From Amoebidium appalachense (Eukaryota > Ichthyosporea): 64,000 nucleotides of DNA. Every line of letters begins with the position of its first letter. The stretch's first letter is position 1. The DNA lies in assembly GCA_963693365.1 (NCBI GenBank), contig CAVNZM010000007.1, positions 4,588,001 to 4,652,000 of the forward strand, given 5' to 3'. The position numbers and the translations under genes were made by a program. The notes beneath the pieces are model-generated. The model searched no databases. It had not been told where the DNA came from and was given only the letters and a program-made list of their open reading frames with translations. Shown piece by piece: positions 22,481 through 40,759 of the stretch.

Positions 22481-23578
22481 AGCGCCTCCTCCCCCCCCCC
22501 CCCCCCCTCCTCCTCCTCTCCCCTCCTCCTCTCCTCCCCCCCTGCCAGACTTGGGGCAGCCCGTCCCCAGTCTCCCAACAGCCACACCCACACGTCCACA
22601 CTCTGGCACGTATTTCACAGGTACCTGCACACACACGAGGTGCACTAGCCAGTGATGCACATGGACATGCAGATTCACTCACCCACACTCTCAGACTGTC
22701 CACACACACACAGTTCCCTCCCCACACACCCGCACAGGAACACTGCATGGTTAGCACGATAACATTGCCCCCGATGATTTATTTAGTAATAGATAGCCTA
22801 ACATATACAGGTTCATAACTGGGGTCATTCAAAGGCGAGAGAGAGTTGTTGGCCTTTGCACACGGATGGGGAGGGGGGGGGGGCACCCACCCCTAACCGG
22901 TTATCCTGGGGAGAGTTGGGGGGGCGGGGAGGGGGGGGGGGGGGGGGGGGGGGGGGGAGCCAACTGCACCACGAGCAAGTGGTCCCCCCCCTCCCCCCCC
23001 CCCCCCCCCGGCCCCGGGAGCAGCCTAACCTGGTTGTTGTATAAAGAGCCCAAGAAGAAAATGTCGTCTTCCAGATGCTTTTATTGCATGGTGTCCCCTC
23101 CCGGCCACAAGTTGTTCATCTGAATACTGGTTGGCCCCTGCAATATGAACCCATGCTATTGAATAGCCAAGAAACGTGGCCTGCATGGTCATACTGATGG
23201 CCTATTGGCCCATCTAGACCGTGCACGTGCAGGCATGTGGGCCCACACTGGGTGGCCTCGTGGCCACATCATGGCTGCACGTGTGCATGTGAGAGCTATA
23301 AGTGTGGGTGTGGGTGGCTGCACCGAGATAGCCTAAGTACTTTAGATAGTTGACAGATGCTGATGGGTGTGAAATATGACCTTCTTTTGACAGTTGAAAA
23401 CATCATTTTCTGCCGGCCGGCAGGGCTGCAAAATGCAGCTGCCCAACCCTGCAATGTGTTGTCCAATTGTGATGCAGCATTGCTGTGGTACTTTGGCCAT
23501 GGCTGCAACCATCATGACATGCTCCTTTGCAAAGACAAGCTTGTTTTTTTTTGGTATGTGAGGGGATGGGAGAAGGGG

Positions 23579-23632
<54 letters not shown>

Positions 23633-23964
23633 CCCTCCCTCCCTCCTCCTCCTCCTCCTCCCCCGGGTCACTTGCATTTCTTGGCATTTATACGTTCTCT
23701 CTCACACCCCGTACAAGCTGCCCCATATACATACACGTACACACACACATACCGCCGGGATCCCCATGTATACGCGTGCGTGACTCTTGGTTCAAAAAGC
23801 ACCTATGTGCACATGAACGGTCTGATTTGGATGAAACGGTGCTACATGCACAGGGTCACACGTGCATGGTCCCGGCTGAGGTTTGACTTTGGCATATGTG
23901 CATGATGCAAAAGCCAAACAATCCTAAGGGCCTAGACGGCACACTGACACCATCCAAGCTGATG

Positions 23965-24215
23965 GATGGCCTCTGGCTGTCTTCATGGTGTGCTGGGAGG
24001 AATATATGTGGGCTTCTGGCTGTATATATTCATGGTGTGCTGGGAGGAATATGTCGGCCTCTGGCTGTATTCATGGTGTGCTGGGAGGAATATTTGTGGG
24101 CCTCTGGCTGTATTCATGGTGTGCTGGGAGGAATATGTCGGCCTCTGGCTGTATTCATGGTGTGCTGTGAGGAATATATGTGGGCCTCTGGCTGTATTCA
24201 TGGTGTGCTGGAAGG
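23965..24215. repeat. Tandem repeat with 41-48-bp units
   Basis: Six copies of a unit containing GGCCTCTGGCTGTATTCAT, GGTGTGCTGGGAGGAATAT and a variable tail (GTC or TTGTG or ATGTG). Copies differ mainly in the tail length. No coding role is evident. Confidence 0.9.
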
Positions 24216-24896
24216 GACGTGCAGTACAAGTAAACATACATGCCGCCCTGATGTCTCTGTCTGTTGCACTGCCTAACGACATACTGGCAGCATGGCTGTA
24301 GGCTGTAGTTTCAAGTTTCTTTTCCTGATCAGGAGGGGAGACGAGGAGGAGGGGAGGGAGGGGGGAAGGAGGGATGGGGAAGGTGCGGAGAGATAAGCCT
24401 TTAATACGAAGCGAACAGAATCACCAGTAAGGCGGCAGTAGACATCGCATTGTGACACGCACGTACGAAGACATGCTCCACTACAAACGCCGGTCATAGC
24501 AAGACATGCACAGTCAAACACCACCATGCCCCATCACCCCAGGCAGTTTTCAAAGGCTGCAAGCATATCCGAGCTTTAAGCTGTGGCCTGGTGCAAGACC
24601 TCACCACCGACCTCACCACCACCCCGTCCACCTCAGTGGCGTTAAGAACTCAGGCGGTGTGATTGTTCCCACCGTCCATACAGGGTAACTCCCCCCCCAA
24701 GGGGCAGGGAAATGAGAGAGAGCCAAAAAAAAAAAAAAAAAGAAAAAAAAGCACGAGACCACTGACACATATGAGGCCACCCAGCCAGTGGCACCCTGCC
24801 CAAGCACACGCAGGCACCTCGACCCTCCCAGCAAGCAGCTGCGCCTGTGGCTGTAGAGGCAGACACAGGCGCAGGGTTGATAGCAAACACAGGGCA

Positions 24897-25035
24897 CAGG
24901 GTGGCTAGGCACACATACAAGCAGGGTGGCTAGGCACACATACAAGCAGGGTGGCTAGGCACACATACAAGCGGGGTGGCTAGGCACACATACAAGCAGG
25001 GTGGCTAGGCACACATACAAGCAGGGTGGCTAGAC
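24897..25035. repeat. 25-bp tandem repeat
   Basis: Six units at exactly 25-base spacing containing GGGTGGCTAGGCACACATAC. One unit has CGGGG instead of CAGGG and the last has TAGACG. Lies just downstream of the clathrin light chain gene. Confidence 0.92.
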
Positions 25036-25365
25036 GCATGCAGAGCAGGCACGGGGGCATAGCTACTGTTCAACAAAAGCAGAAATACTTGAACACGAAA
25101 ACACAGGACATTTCAAAAGCCGACTCCTAGATTACAGTTTAGGCGCAGGACCACCACACTGGGCATTTCCTGGTAATGTTAGCAATGTGCACCTTAGAGG
25201 GTGGCAACCGTGTGGAAACAAGAACAGTGAAAAACCTCACCCAGGCGGGGCAGGGCAGGGGGAAGGGGTGGTGGTGCGACAGGACTCGAACTAGCGTGTT
25301 TTTATTGACCTTCAAGCATACGTGCCACCCACCCACCCTCCCCAGCCCACCCCCACCCACCCGGG

Positions 25366-26248
25366 CTAGCGCACCAGGGGGCTCTGCTTCAGCTGCAGCA
25401 GGATGCCGCGCAGACGGGAGGTGTCCCGCTGGCCCTTTGCGGTCTTGGGGTTGAAGTCGCACATACTGCACACAGTCTCCCAATCCGCAGCCACCGCAAC
25501 CTCGGCCGGTGCCACGTCCTTCTGTGCGTCCCTGTGTGGCCCCACTATTAGTCCCACCTCCCCCCCCCCCCCCCCCCCCCCTTCTCTTCCCAACCCCCTC
25601 CCCCCCTGCACGCACTTGTTTGCAGCGCGCTGTGCCAGCTTCTGCTCGTCGTAGTTGCGGTATAAGGTGGCCAGGTCGTCCTGTGCCTTGGCCTTGAGCG
25701 CAGCCAGCCCCTGTGCGCTCTGTGCGTCCTTCTCCGCCAGCCGTGCTGCCTGCTCGTCCCGCCACACCCTGCCCCACCCCCTTAGCCTCCCAGCCAGCCC
25801 CTGCAAGTGCGTGCGCGCCCCAGGGCCTACCTCAGGGCCTCGGGCTCGCCCATCTGTGTGTCTACGGACGATATGGCTGCATACGGGTCGCTGGACTCGG
25901 GCGGGGGTGGAGGCATAAAGTCTGCGTCGTGGCCGGCCCCGTCAAAGCTGCCGCCCTGCTGCCAGTCGTCCAGTCCGCCCTGTGCCGTGCCAAAGCTCTC
26001 GTCGCCAAACGGGTTGCTGGCGGCCCCATCGTTCGACCCAAACGCCCCGGTGTCGTTCTCAAACCCGCTAAAGGCACCCTGCACCCACAGTCAGCCACAC
26101 ACCCTCCCCACATGCCCTGCCACCTCTGCCTACGTGCCTGCGCCGGCGGCCGGCCCAGGGCGGCCATGTGCTCCTGCTCCTGCTGCAGGAATGCGCGCGT
26201 GGCCTCGTCCATGTCCTCCTTCTCGCCGATAATCTCAAACTCCGCCAT
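25366..26248 (-). CDS. Clathrin light chain
   Basis: Four exons: 26248-26138, 26078-25831, 25768-25616, 25531-25366, giving 225 aa, normal for the family. It binds clathrin heavy chain hubs and regulates coat assembly in endocytosis and Golgi traffic. An acidic N-terminus begins MAEFEIIGEKEDMDEATRAF. A Gly/Asp/Phe-rich linker (AFSGFENDTGAFGSNDG, NPFGDESF) follows, then an Ala/Lys-rich helical heavy-chain-binding region starting VWRDEQAARLAEKDAQ, and the diagnostic C-terminus WETVCSMCDFNPKTAKG with SRLRGILLQLKQSPL. Intron 1 has a GC donor (GCGCAG|GCACGT) because no GT keeps the frame; introns 2-3 are GT-AG. CAATAAAAAC, a polyadenylation signal, lies about 60 bases after the stop. A CCAAT box (reverse) is 115 bases upstream. 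Confidence 0.93.
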
Positions 26249-26360
26249 GTTGCCTGTGTGTGTCTATCTGTAGTGTCTATTTCGTTTCCCCTTTGTGCCT
26301 GCACACTGCCACAGGTGCAAAAAAAAAGCGACAGGGCTGCGATGGTTTTTTGTCCTGCGC

Positions 26361-26371
26361 GCTGATTGGCT
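26361..26371 (-). promoter_or_regulatory. CCAAT box upstream of clathrin light chain
   Basis: GCTGATTGGCT on the plus strand reads AGCCAATCAGC toward the gene, about 115 bases before its ATG. It is the same extended core (AGCCAATCA) seen upstream of the kinesin and YchF genes. Confidence 0.55.
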
Positions 26372-26479
26372 CTAGCAGTCACACTAACAACGCATTCCTG
26401 CCGAGCCCGGCAAACAAAAATCACCGTGTGGCGGTTAGTGATGCACAGCGCTCAGTTCAAAGCTCGGCATTCCGTGCAT

Positions 26480-26904
26480 TCGTGTGTGTGCCCTGCGAGG
26501 TGACACTGAAGGGACACTAATGTTTGGGCCCGAGGCGAGGGCCCAAACTTATTCACATCCACACTGCCATTGGCGTGCCGGAGAGGGCCCGAGGTCACTC
26601 ACTCATCCGAAGTTCGCACATGGCATGGCCAATGAACCCCATTCCCCCCCCCCTAGGCCTCGGCCTCCCTCCCGTTCCCTTCTTCTGCCCCCACAGAAGG
26701 CTTCAAGCTCATACTTAGCCAGTACCATGGCCAAACACAGAAGCTTGAGCTCAGTAAGAGCACCCTAAGTTGATCCCAAGGCCAGCCTTGGCACTTGTGT
26801 CTTTCGTGGATTCGTGAAGGTGAATTCGTGAACATGTACATGGGAGGCCGGAGGGCGGGTGGGGGGAGTTCGAGGGGTGGGTGGGTGGTGGTGGTGGTGG
26901 TGGT

Positions 26905-26941
<37 letters not shown>

Positions 26942-27640
26942 GGAGGAGACCGGGAGTACTTGATTGTGTGCAAGCCGTGCGAGTAATATGGCAGGAAGTA
27001 TTGTGAGTGGGCGAGAAAGCTTGAAATGGAGATCTGTGAGAAAATAATATGGCAGACCGGGTCTGTCGAGTTCCAGTGGAGGCTGTGAGGCAGCTGACGG
27101 GCTTATTATGGCCTTGTGATTAACGGGGGGGGGTGGGGTGGGGGGGTGGGTGGGTAGTAGCTGCACTTGTGGAAAGGCAGGGTTCGGCCCTTTAACTCGA
27201 ACAGGAAGGGGGGGGGGGCGGGGGGAAACTAAGTACTGCCGACATGCTTGAAAATTGGATAGTAACCCCCTGTAGGAAAATCAGGCTAAAAAAATAAAAT
27301 AAGCCCCCCAAGTTCCAAATTCAGCACGCTGCTGTGGAATAGAGACAGAAATATATGGTCGAGGATTGCGGTTTTATTTAGGACAGCGCATTGATAGGAT
27401 AAGTCTTAAGCTACGGAAATTTCAACAATTCCAGACGGAGATAACTGGATGAAATATGACCGAGATAGCCAGTGAGACACATGGGGCTGTGAGGGCAGAC
27501 CACTGTGCGCTTGCACCATGGCCCCAGGGCGCCCATCAATCCGTCAGCCCCCCTCCAGTGCAGCCCCCTGTATTGCCCCTCACGGCCTGCACGGGCCTGG
27601 GCCGGCCACCCCCCCCCCACCCCCCCCCCCAGGCTGGCAT
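26480..27640. other. Intergenic DNA between clathrin light chain and kinesin genes
   Basis: No gene is seen. A (GGT)n then poly-G run occupies 26878-26940, with further G-rich patches at 27126-27150 and 27207-27225. The rest is unique sequence without conserved coding signal. Confidence 0.6.
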
Positions 27641-27647
27641 TAGGCAG

Positions 27648-27922
27648 CTACAGGGCCAGCCTGTGCCTGTTTGCAGGGGGGCTGGCAGGCAGGGCCAGGC
27701 AGTGCATTGCCCTTGGGCTGGGCACGTAGTCGGGATCCAGCAGGGGGTTGTCGGCCTCGCTGCCGCTGCTCTCACTCCACCAGTCCTCGGCCCACTGCCC
27801 GCCACTCAGCACAACACAAATAACCAGCACCAGGCACAAACAACACCACCACACATGCACACTCACCTGGGTGGCGGGTGCCTTTGCTGTTTGCTTCTTC
27901 TTGGGCCCCCTGCATGTGCTGT

Positions 27923-27958
<36 letters not shown>

Positions 27959-27963
27959 ACGTG

Positions 27964-27996
<33 letters not shown>

Positions 27997-30900
27997 CACA
28001 CAGGGGGCCACCTACTGGGCGGCCAGCAGTCTCTGTGCCTCCTCCAGCTGCTCGGCCAGTTCTCTTGCCTGCTGCTCGCTCCTGCCCCTGCAGTCAGCCA
28101 TCCCCCCCCCCCCCCCCCCCCCCACGTACCTTGCCAAGTGCCAGCCCCGTGCCTCGTACTTCCTCTTGAGGCGCTCATACTTGCTGGCCCCAACCTTTTC
28201 ACACGTGCCCTGCGGCTGCAGACAACTGTCAGCTCACCACCATGGTGCCGTACCTGCGTGCCATGCACACACATGGAACACCGTGACCCATGCCCTTAGG
28301 CAGCCGGGCCACAAATGGAACACGGTAAACCATGCCCTTAGGCAGCCATTAAGAACACGGTAAACCATGCTCTTAGGCAGCCAGGCCACATATGGAACAC
28401 GGTAAATCATGCCCTTAGGCAGCCAGGCCACATATGGAACACGGTAGACCATGCCCTTAGGCAACCAGGCCACACATGGAATACCGTGACCCATGCCCTT
28501 AGGCGGCCAGGCCGCTGTGTTCCATGCCGGCTGGCATCTTTTGGGGTGGGGATTTGATCTGCGCCCGCTACATTGTCTGAAACCCTCCTTCACCAACCCC
28601 TATGGAATCGGTCCAATTTAAACCCACTCTGCTCTCGCACCAGGACCCACTACAAGACCCATCCCGTCACATGTGCTCGCACGCAGCAAGTGCACATCAC
28701 ACCCTAGTGATCAGGACACACCCTGCTACCAGGGCTAGCAACCGTTCATGGGCAGATAATAATTACACAAATTCCCCCACAGAAACCCCCCCACAGCGCC
28801 CATACCTTCAAGTTCTCTTTGTCCTGGGTCCCCCCCTGGCTGCTGTGCGCTGGCAATGGTTAGCCTCCCCCCTCCCCCCGACCACGCACACTGAGGGGAG
28901 TTGCATGCCTCAAGGTGGCCAGCGGCCTGCGTTTCTGTTTGCTGCCATGCTGCTGCCCAGTCGGTCAGAGCCCTTCCCTCCTTCCGTGCAGCATGTGCCC
29001 CCCCCCCCCCCCCCCCCCCCCCCTCTTCTTCCTCCCTCCCCCACCTTTGCTGGCACTGTCGGCTCCCTTTGGCCCTTGTCTGTGTGGGGCTGGATCAGCA
29101 CCCATCCCCCCCCAGCCTCAGGCCCACAGCCACCCACCAGCAGCACTATGCCGTGGTGCCCCCGTGGCCTGGCCCTGTGCGGCCGTGTGTGGCTGTGCAG
29201 GGCCGGCCTCGAGGGCGGCACAGCGCCTCTGCCAGTGCTCTGTTTCCCACCGGGCCTCTTTCAGGGCCTGCTGCAGTGCTGCCAGCTGCACCCTCAGTGC
29301 GTCCACATCGTCCCCAGCCCCCCCCTGGCCCCCCGCAGCCAGCTGGGCCCTCAGCGCCCTGTTTTCTTCTGCCAGTGCCTGCAGCTGCATTGTCTGGTTG
29401 GCTGTTTGCTCATCTACCTCCCCTTCCCCCCCAGCGGCCATGCACCTGACGACTGGCCTCTCCCCCACAGACGTACTGGATTCTGGGGGTCAGGTGTGTC
29501 TTGATGCACTGTGCCGTGCGGCCCAGGTCCAGGCTCTTGAGCATGTGCGGCATGGTGTTGCTGGCCTGGCTGGGCCTTGGCGCCACACACACCATGAACA
29601 CCACCCGCCTGCATGCCCGCTTACTGTCTGCCCAGCCCTGACACCCCCTGGGGGGGGGGGGGGGGGGGGGCACATACACTCGGCCGCTGCAGAAGCGCTT
29701 CATCTCACGGGCCAGTTTGTCGTTGCTGGCCCCAAAGTCCACATGCTCGGGGCTGGCCGCCACTGCCAGGCGCCTGCACGGACATCAGGGGATGCAGGGG
29801 GGGGGGGGGGGGTTTTGGTTGGGTTGCAGGGGGGACACGGACCTGAGGATGTCAGCAAAGTTGTGCAGCGACATGTTGATGTGCTTGCGCTCCCTGCCTA
29901 CCTCAGCACACAGCCCCACAGTCGCCCCCTCCTGCAACACCCTACCTGTCACCACCGCCATCCTCCCCCCCCCCCTCTATCCCCTTTATCCCCTTCTATC
30001 CCAAGGGGCCTACCGGCTCGGATCCAGCCAGATCCACCAGGCCCACCAGGCCCTCCGTGCGCTTGCCCGTGTCTGCCCTGCCCGTCAGCATGTGTGCCCC
30101 TGCATGTGGCCCAGCAGGCAGGGAGGGGGGAAGGACCGGGCTGGGTGGTGGTGACGTGCAGCAGGAAGAGGGCGTGGGACCGCGATGACCGCTGGTTGTT
30201 GTGTGTGCCGTCGGTCGTGCGCCGCCTGCTGGCCAGCCGGAACAGCCTGTGGCCCAGCTTGTACCCCCAACGGCCCCAAACACCCACCCCCCACCCGGCC
30301 ACCCACCAGTCGGCCTCGTGTGCATTGTCGATGTGCGCTTTGCTGACGTTGGCCCGCCGCTCCACAAAGTGCTTGCCGGGCCCACCCCCCACCCTGTGGT
30401 CCCCGGCAACCCGCTCAGACCTGACCCTATGCCAGCCCTGGCCCTATCCCACCTGTGCTGCAGCTGTGGGCCTGGCCGTGCCTCGGCCTTTGCCTCTCTC
30501 TGGCCCAGCAGCTGGTGCTCGTGGTCCCTGTGGCCCCTGTCAGCAGGGAACACGCGGGAGGTTGGTGGGGGGGGGGGGGGGGGGGGGGGGGGATGGGTAT
30601 GCGCACGGCAGCAGGTCGTAGAGTCTGTTTGCGTAGATCTCAAACGCCTCCAGACGCACATCAGTGTGCAGGCCCTCTGTAGCCCCGGTCAGCACCCAGC
30701 CAGCCGGGGGTCTCCATCAAAAGCAGGCAGAAGCGCACCTTTGGCCAGGTCGGCCTTTCTCTGAAAGATGGCCTGCAGCATACGCGGGAAGAGCTCTGCA
30801 GCCCTGCTCAGCCCACATCCCTTCCTCCCCCCCCCCCCCCCCCAAAAAAAAAAAAGGGGGGGGGGGGGGACAAGAAAAAACAAAACACTACCACCATCCC

Positions 30901-31498
30901 TCCAGACAGGCACACATACCACCACACACACACACACACACACACACACCTCGAACGGTAAAGGTCTTTCCTGAGCCCGTCTGTGGGGGGGAAAGGTGGG
31001 GGTGAGGGTCAGTGCAGCTGCAAGCACCATGCCTATGGGTGGGGACAGGACCACGCACCACGCCGTAGAGCATCAGGGCCGAGGCCAGGCCCTCGTATGC
31101 GTCGGCCACCATGGGGCCCACGGTGCAGCCGAATATCTCCTCCTGCCCCCCTGCCTGTCAGCACGGCCCAGCCCCAACCTGCACGAGCCCAGGCCTAGGG
31201 GCCACACCGTGGGGGCGCCTGGAGGTATCAGCAGGTCGGGCGCAAAGTGCTGCACGCGGCTGCCCTCGCTGTCGGTACTGCGGTGTTGCAGCACGTCCCC
31301 ATGCACCTGCCCCCAGCCTCAGCCCCAGCCCCACACCACCCCCCGCCCCCTGCCCTCCCCCTCCTTCCCCTGCCTCTGCCCCCCCACCTCCAGCAACTCA
31401 TTGCTATCGACATTGTCGCAGCGCAGCTCGGGCCGTAGCCGTGCGGCAAAGAGAACGCGGTTCTGCGTAGTCTCGCGCACGTGCACCTGTGTCTCCAT
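27648..31498 (-). CDS. Kinesin motor protein, kinesin-6-like
   Basis: Nineteen exons keep frame to 602 aa: 31498-31388, 31306-31208, 31142-31059, 30980-30950, 30795-30739, 30676-30607, 30536-30453, 30393-30307, 30246-30137, 30072-30014, 29931-29843, 29773-29678, 29608-29477, 29445-29138, 28849-28806, 28215-28130, 28087-28016, 27909-27867, 27794-27648. N-terminal motor: P-loop YGVTGSGKT (96-104), EIYANRLYDLL, switch I NNQRSSRSH (ending 232), switch II LVDLAGSE (to 263), then KHINMSLHNFADILRRLA and VVFMVCVAPRPSQASNTM. The Val in YGVTGSGKT, ELFPRMLQAIF after the P-loop, and an RRRTTDGT lead-in resemble the MKLP1/KIF20 class, which works in cytokinesis. A coiled coil (about 385-450), a basic KYERLKRKYEA helix, a KKK patch and an acidic tail follow. 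Intron 13 would be only 31 nt, so that join is doubtful. Confidence 0.85.
28262..28525. repeat. 42-bp array in kinesin intron 15
   Basis: Six copies, about 42 bp each, of a unit containing CCATGCCCTTAGGCAGCCAGG and GGAACACGGTAAA (plus strand); one copy is shortened. Located in the 3' half of the intron before the exon at 28215. Confidence 0.88.
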
Positions 31499-31619
31499 GG
31501 CGGCATGGTCCAGGGTTCAGGTGCCGTGTTTACAGCTTGGCCACATGTAGGCCGTTCAGTGATCATGACAGCCCGAGAGGGGCGGTCCATTCTGGGCGGT
31601 TATATGGCCGACTGAATTT

Positions 31620-31680
31620 TGAACGGGTCCGCGCAAAGCTACAGCCAATCAAAACCGTTGGTGTCGCCGATTGGCTCATT
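31620..31680 (-). promoter_or_regulatory. Two opposed CCAAT boxes upstream of kinesin
   Basis: AGCCAATCA at 31642-31650 and CGATTGGCT at 31668-31676 face each other about 20 bases apart. They lie 145-180 bases upstream of the kinesin ATG. CCATATAACC on the coding strand (31607-31598) may serve as a TATA-like element. Confidence 0.5.
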
Positions 31681-31867
31681 GTGCAAGGTCCTGGATCCCC
31701 CTAAACTTCACCTTTTGAGCCTTCTTGATGTGGGACGTGACGATTCGGCAGAGGCTCCAACTTACAGAAATGTGTACTGTGACCCCCTTACAGAAATAGA
31801 AGACCCAGCTTATTCAGGTCGCATTTAGACCTCAGATGATTTCCAAACATTTCATTCGACCCTAAGC

Positions 31868-31870
31868 GAG

Positions 31871-31928
<58 letters not shown>

Positions 31929-32010
31929 CCCCTCCCTCCCTCCCTCCCCCCTCCCTCCCTCCCTCCCTCCCTCCCTCCCTCCCTCCCTCCCTCCCTCTCT
32001 CCCCCCCCCC
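31868..32010. repeat. (TC)n and (CCCT)n low-complexity tract
   Basis: (TC)n at 31868-31926 passes into (CCCT)n to 32010. Polypyrimidine DNA upstream of the kinesin gene; no coding potential. Confidence 0.95.
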
Positions 32011-32699
32011 AATCCCCCCCCTCTCCCTACCACCCCTGCCCCCCAGCCAACCTAGGCCTATGCCGGATCTTTTTTTCATTTTTCTCTTTTTTCCCTGACA
32101 ATCACCCTCAGAGTCTAGCTCCCGCCTCACACAGACCTCAGTCCCGAGAGTGAGCCCACCTTCCAACCGTTCCATGCATGGGGGGTGGTGACCAACAGGG
32201 TGCCAAAACATATTGGCCGCATCATGATAGTAGTTACTGCGGGATAGTGTGGTGTGGGTCCCCCTACACGCTCACTTTGTTTTACACTTGGCAGTGTCCA
32301 CGCAATAAAAAGTGTGTAAACCCCTTTTACACAAGCGTCCTAGGAAAAAATGTGGGTTTTTCTTTTGGACGTCGAAACCGTAGCTGTGCCTATGTTACCC
32401 ATTAGAGCCAAGTACATGTGGTGCTACCTAATATGATGAGGTCCGGATTGCGGTTGCGTGGCCATCATGATGGCATCGTTTTCATGGCCAAAACAAACAC
32501 ACGTGCACACGCCAAAGCTTTAAGTGCCGAAATATATGCACGACACAATCGTTCGAGTACATACTGACAGCTGGCACCCCGGCACATAGCTTGCCCACAC
32601 TGGACAAAACCATACAACTTGATCCTGTTAATCGGATGTGTCTTGGTTGGTTTGAAAAACACAACCACAAAACTTCTACGCACGCGCGCGCGCGCGCGC

Positions 32700-32864
<165 letters not shown>

Positions 32865-33039
32865 AAAGAACCAGCATGCACATACGCAAACACGCACGCA
32901 TGCAAACACACACACACAGGCCTACACACACTGGCACACAAACATACACGCACACACACACAGAGAGAGAAAGAGAGAGAGATAGAGGGGGGGGGGAGGG
33001 GGGGGGGGAAGAGAGAGAGAGGGAGGGGGGGGGGGGGGG

Positions 33040-33149
<110 letters not shown>

Positions 33150-33282
33150 CTTCCGTGCACACACACACCAGCTGATCACATCGAGCGTGCCAGCCCCCCC
33201 CCCCCCTTCGTACCGTGTTCCGTATTCAAACCCCCCCCCCCCCCCCCCCCCCCCGCTTCCCACTAGATCCCCCTCCCCATTT

Positions 33283-33326
<44 letters not shown>

Positions 33327-34010
33327 AGTAACCAATATTGCTCGAATAACAACACTGATAACAATGATTATGCCATGATCATGGCACACTTGGAAGGTCT
33401 AGAAAACCAAAAGTAAGCAAACAACACCAGACATTCATGTTCCACATGGCGCTGTGAGGTTACCTACCAAAAGGCATTTAACCTACAGTTATTATTTATA
33501 AACGCATTTGGTAATCCCTGAGCCTGGCCTCCCCTGTGCCTTGACTCAACATGTTTAGTTGTAATGATGGGTGTGTTTGTATGTGACGTCCCGATTGCTT
33601 TTGTTGATACAGGTACATTTATTATCCGAGTACGGAACCACATGAACACTCCGGGTATCTGAGACCCTGCTTCATCGTGTATGTAACTAGTAGACGTATG
33701 GAAACGGTGCCTTGCGGCAAATCCACCAGAAACCCTTTCTGGGGTGTGAAGCTTTGGGTTTTATTGCATGCTATACGTTTTGCACATACGAATCAAACAC
33801 CCGGCCAGCATGTCCAATACATATTAACCACATTTATTGTCATAATCACATGCATATCAACTACATGTCCTGGACCACACACATTCACACAATTTGAGGT
33901 GCCCGATCATACATACATACTTTACTCTTTCATTCGAAATGGGGTACTTCTGTGTCAGAGTTCATGAAGCCAGAGCCAGCACGTACGTATATCTGTGCAT
34001 GTGCACGTGC

Positions 34011-40278
<6,268 letters not shown>

Positions 40279-40759
40279 GTTGCGCTCGTGCGTGTACCTA
40301 CGTGTCTGTTTGCCTTCGAATCAGGCCTGTGCCACTGAGTGTGCACGTGGATGTGTGCGTGACTGTCCGTGGTGGAGCCTCGTTGGGATGAAAATGGAAT
40401 TTCTACCCGGCCCCCTAGATCTTCCGGCCAGTCTGGGTGCTGGATCGACCAATCAGCTGCGCGCCTGGCACGCCTACTGTGGCCACAAAACGAGAACTAC
40501 GTAAGGGGCCTTCCAGGAGCATCAGTCTATACTATGTGCACACAACGGCACAACTGAAACACGTTGGTAACTCACTTGTTACGATAGTGCCTTACCGTCA
40601 GGTGGCACTTGCGCAGCAGGCAGGCAGACAGGCAGGCAAGCAGGCAACACGTACCAGCTAGTGTGCGGCCATCATTCTCTGCTCCGTTGGGCTTCGCAGA
40701 AACCAGCACGCTTTGCAATTGCAGCAGAGGCCCAGGAGGGCCCACAAGCACACAGTGAC
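40279..40759. promoter_or_regulatory. Divergent promoter between SMYD and transporter genes
   Basis: The 481-bp gap contains CCAATCAGC at 40449-40457, roughly mid-way. It also has a (GCAG)n patch at 40612-40650. No clear TATA box is seen for either gene. A shared promoter is inferred from the head-to-head arrangement. Confidence 0.45.

Larger units (their letters stand above)
19505..25138. other. Repeat-dense intergenic region
   Basis: No gene is supported between the alcohol dehydrogenase promoter and the clathrin light chain 3' end. Contents: (GT)n with derivatives at 19976-20240, poly-T then poly-G at 20275-20318, poly-G at 20357-20383, a 12-bp array, poly-C at 22254-22277 and 22435-22507, poly-G at 22930-22957 and 23587-23631, a 41-48-bp array and a 25-bp array (listed separately). 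Non-repetitive stretches at 20420-21300 and 23040-23520 show no recognisable coding motif. Confidence 0.65.

Noticed and set aside
24613-24945. Minus-strand Cys/Val frame
   Set aside because: Comes from the 25-bp array and a poly-A run; no supporting motif.
28915-30621. 568-codon plus-strand frame
   Set aside because: It lies antisense to the kinesin exons, is Pro/Ala/Ser-rich, crosses poly-C runs and has no motif. The minus-strand exon chain explains the region.
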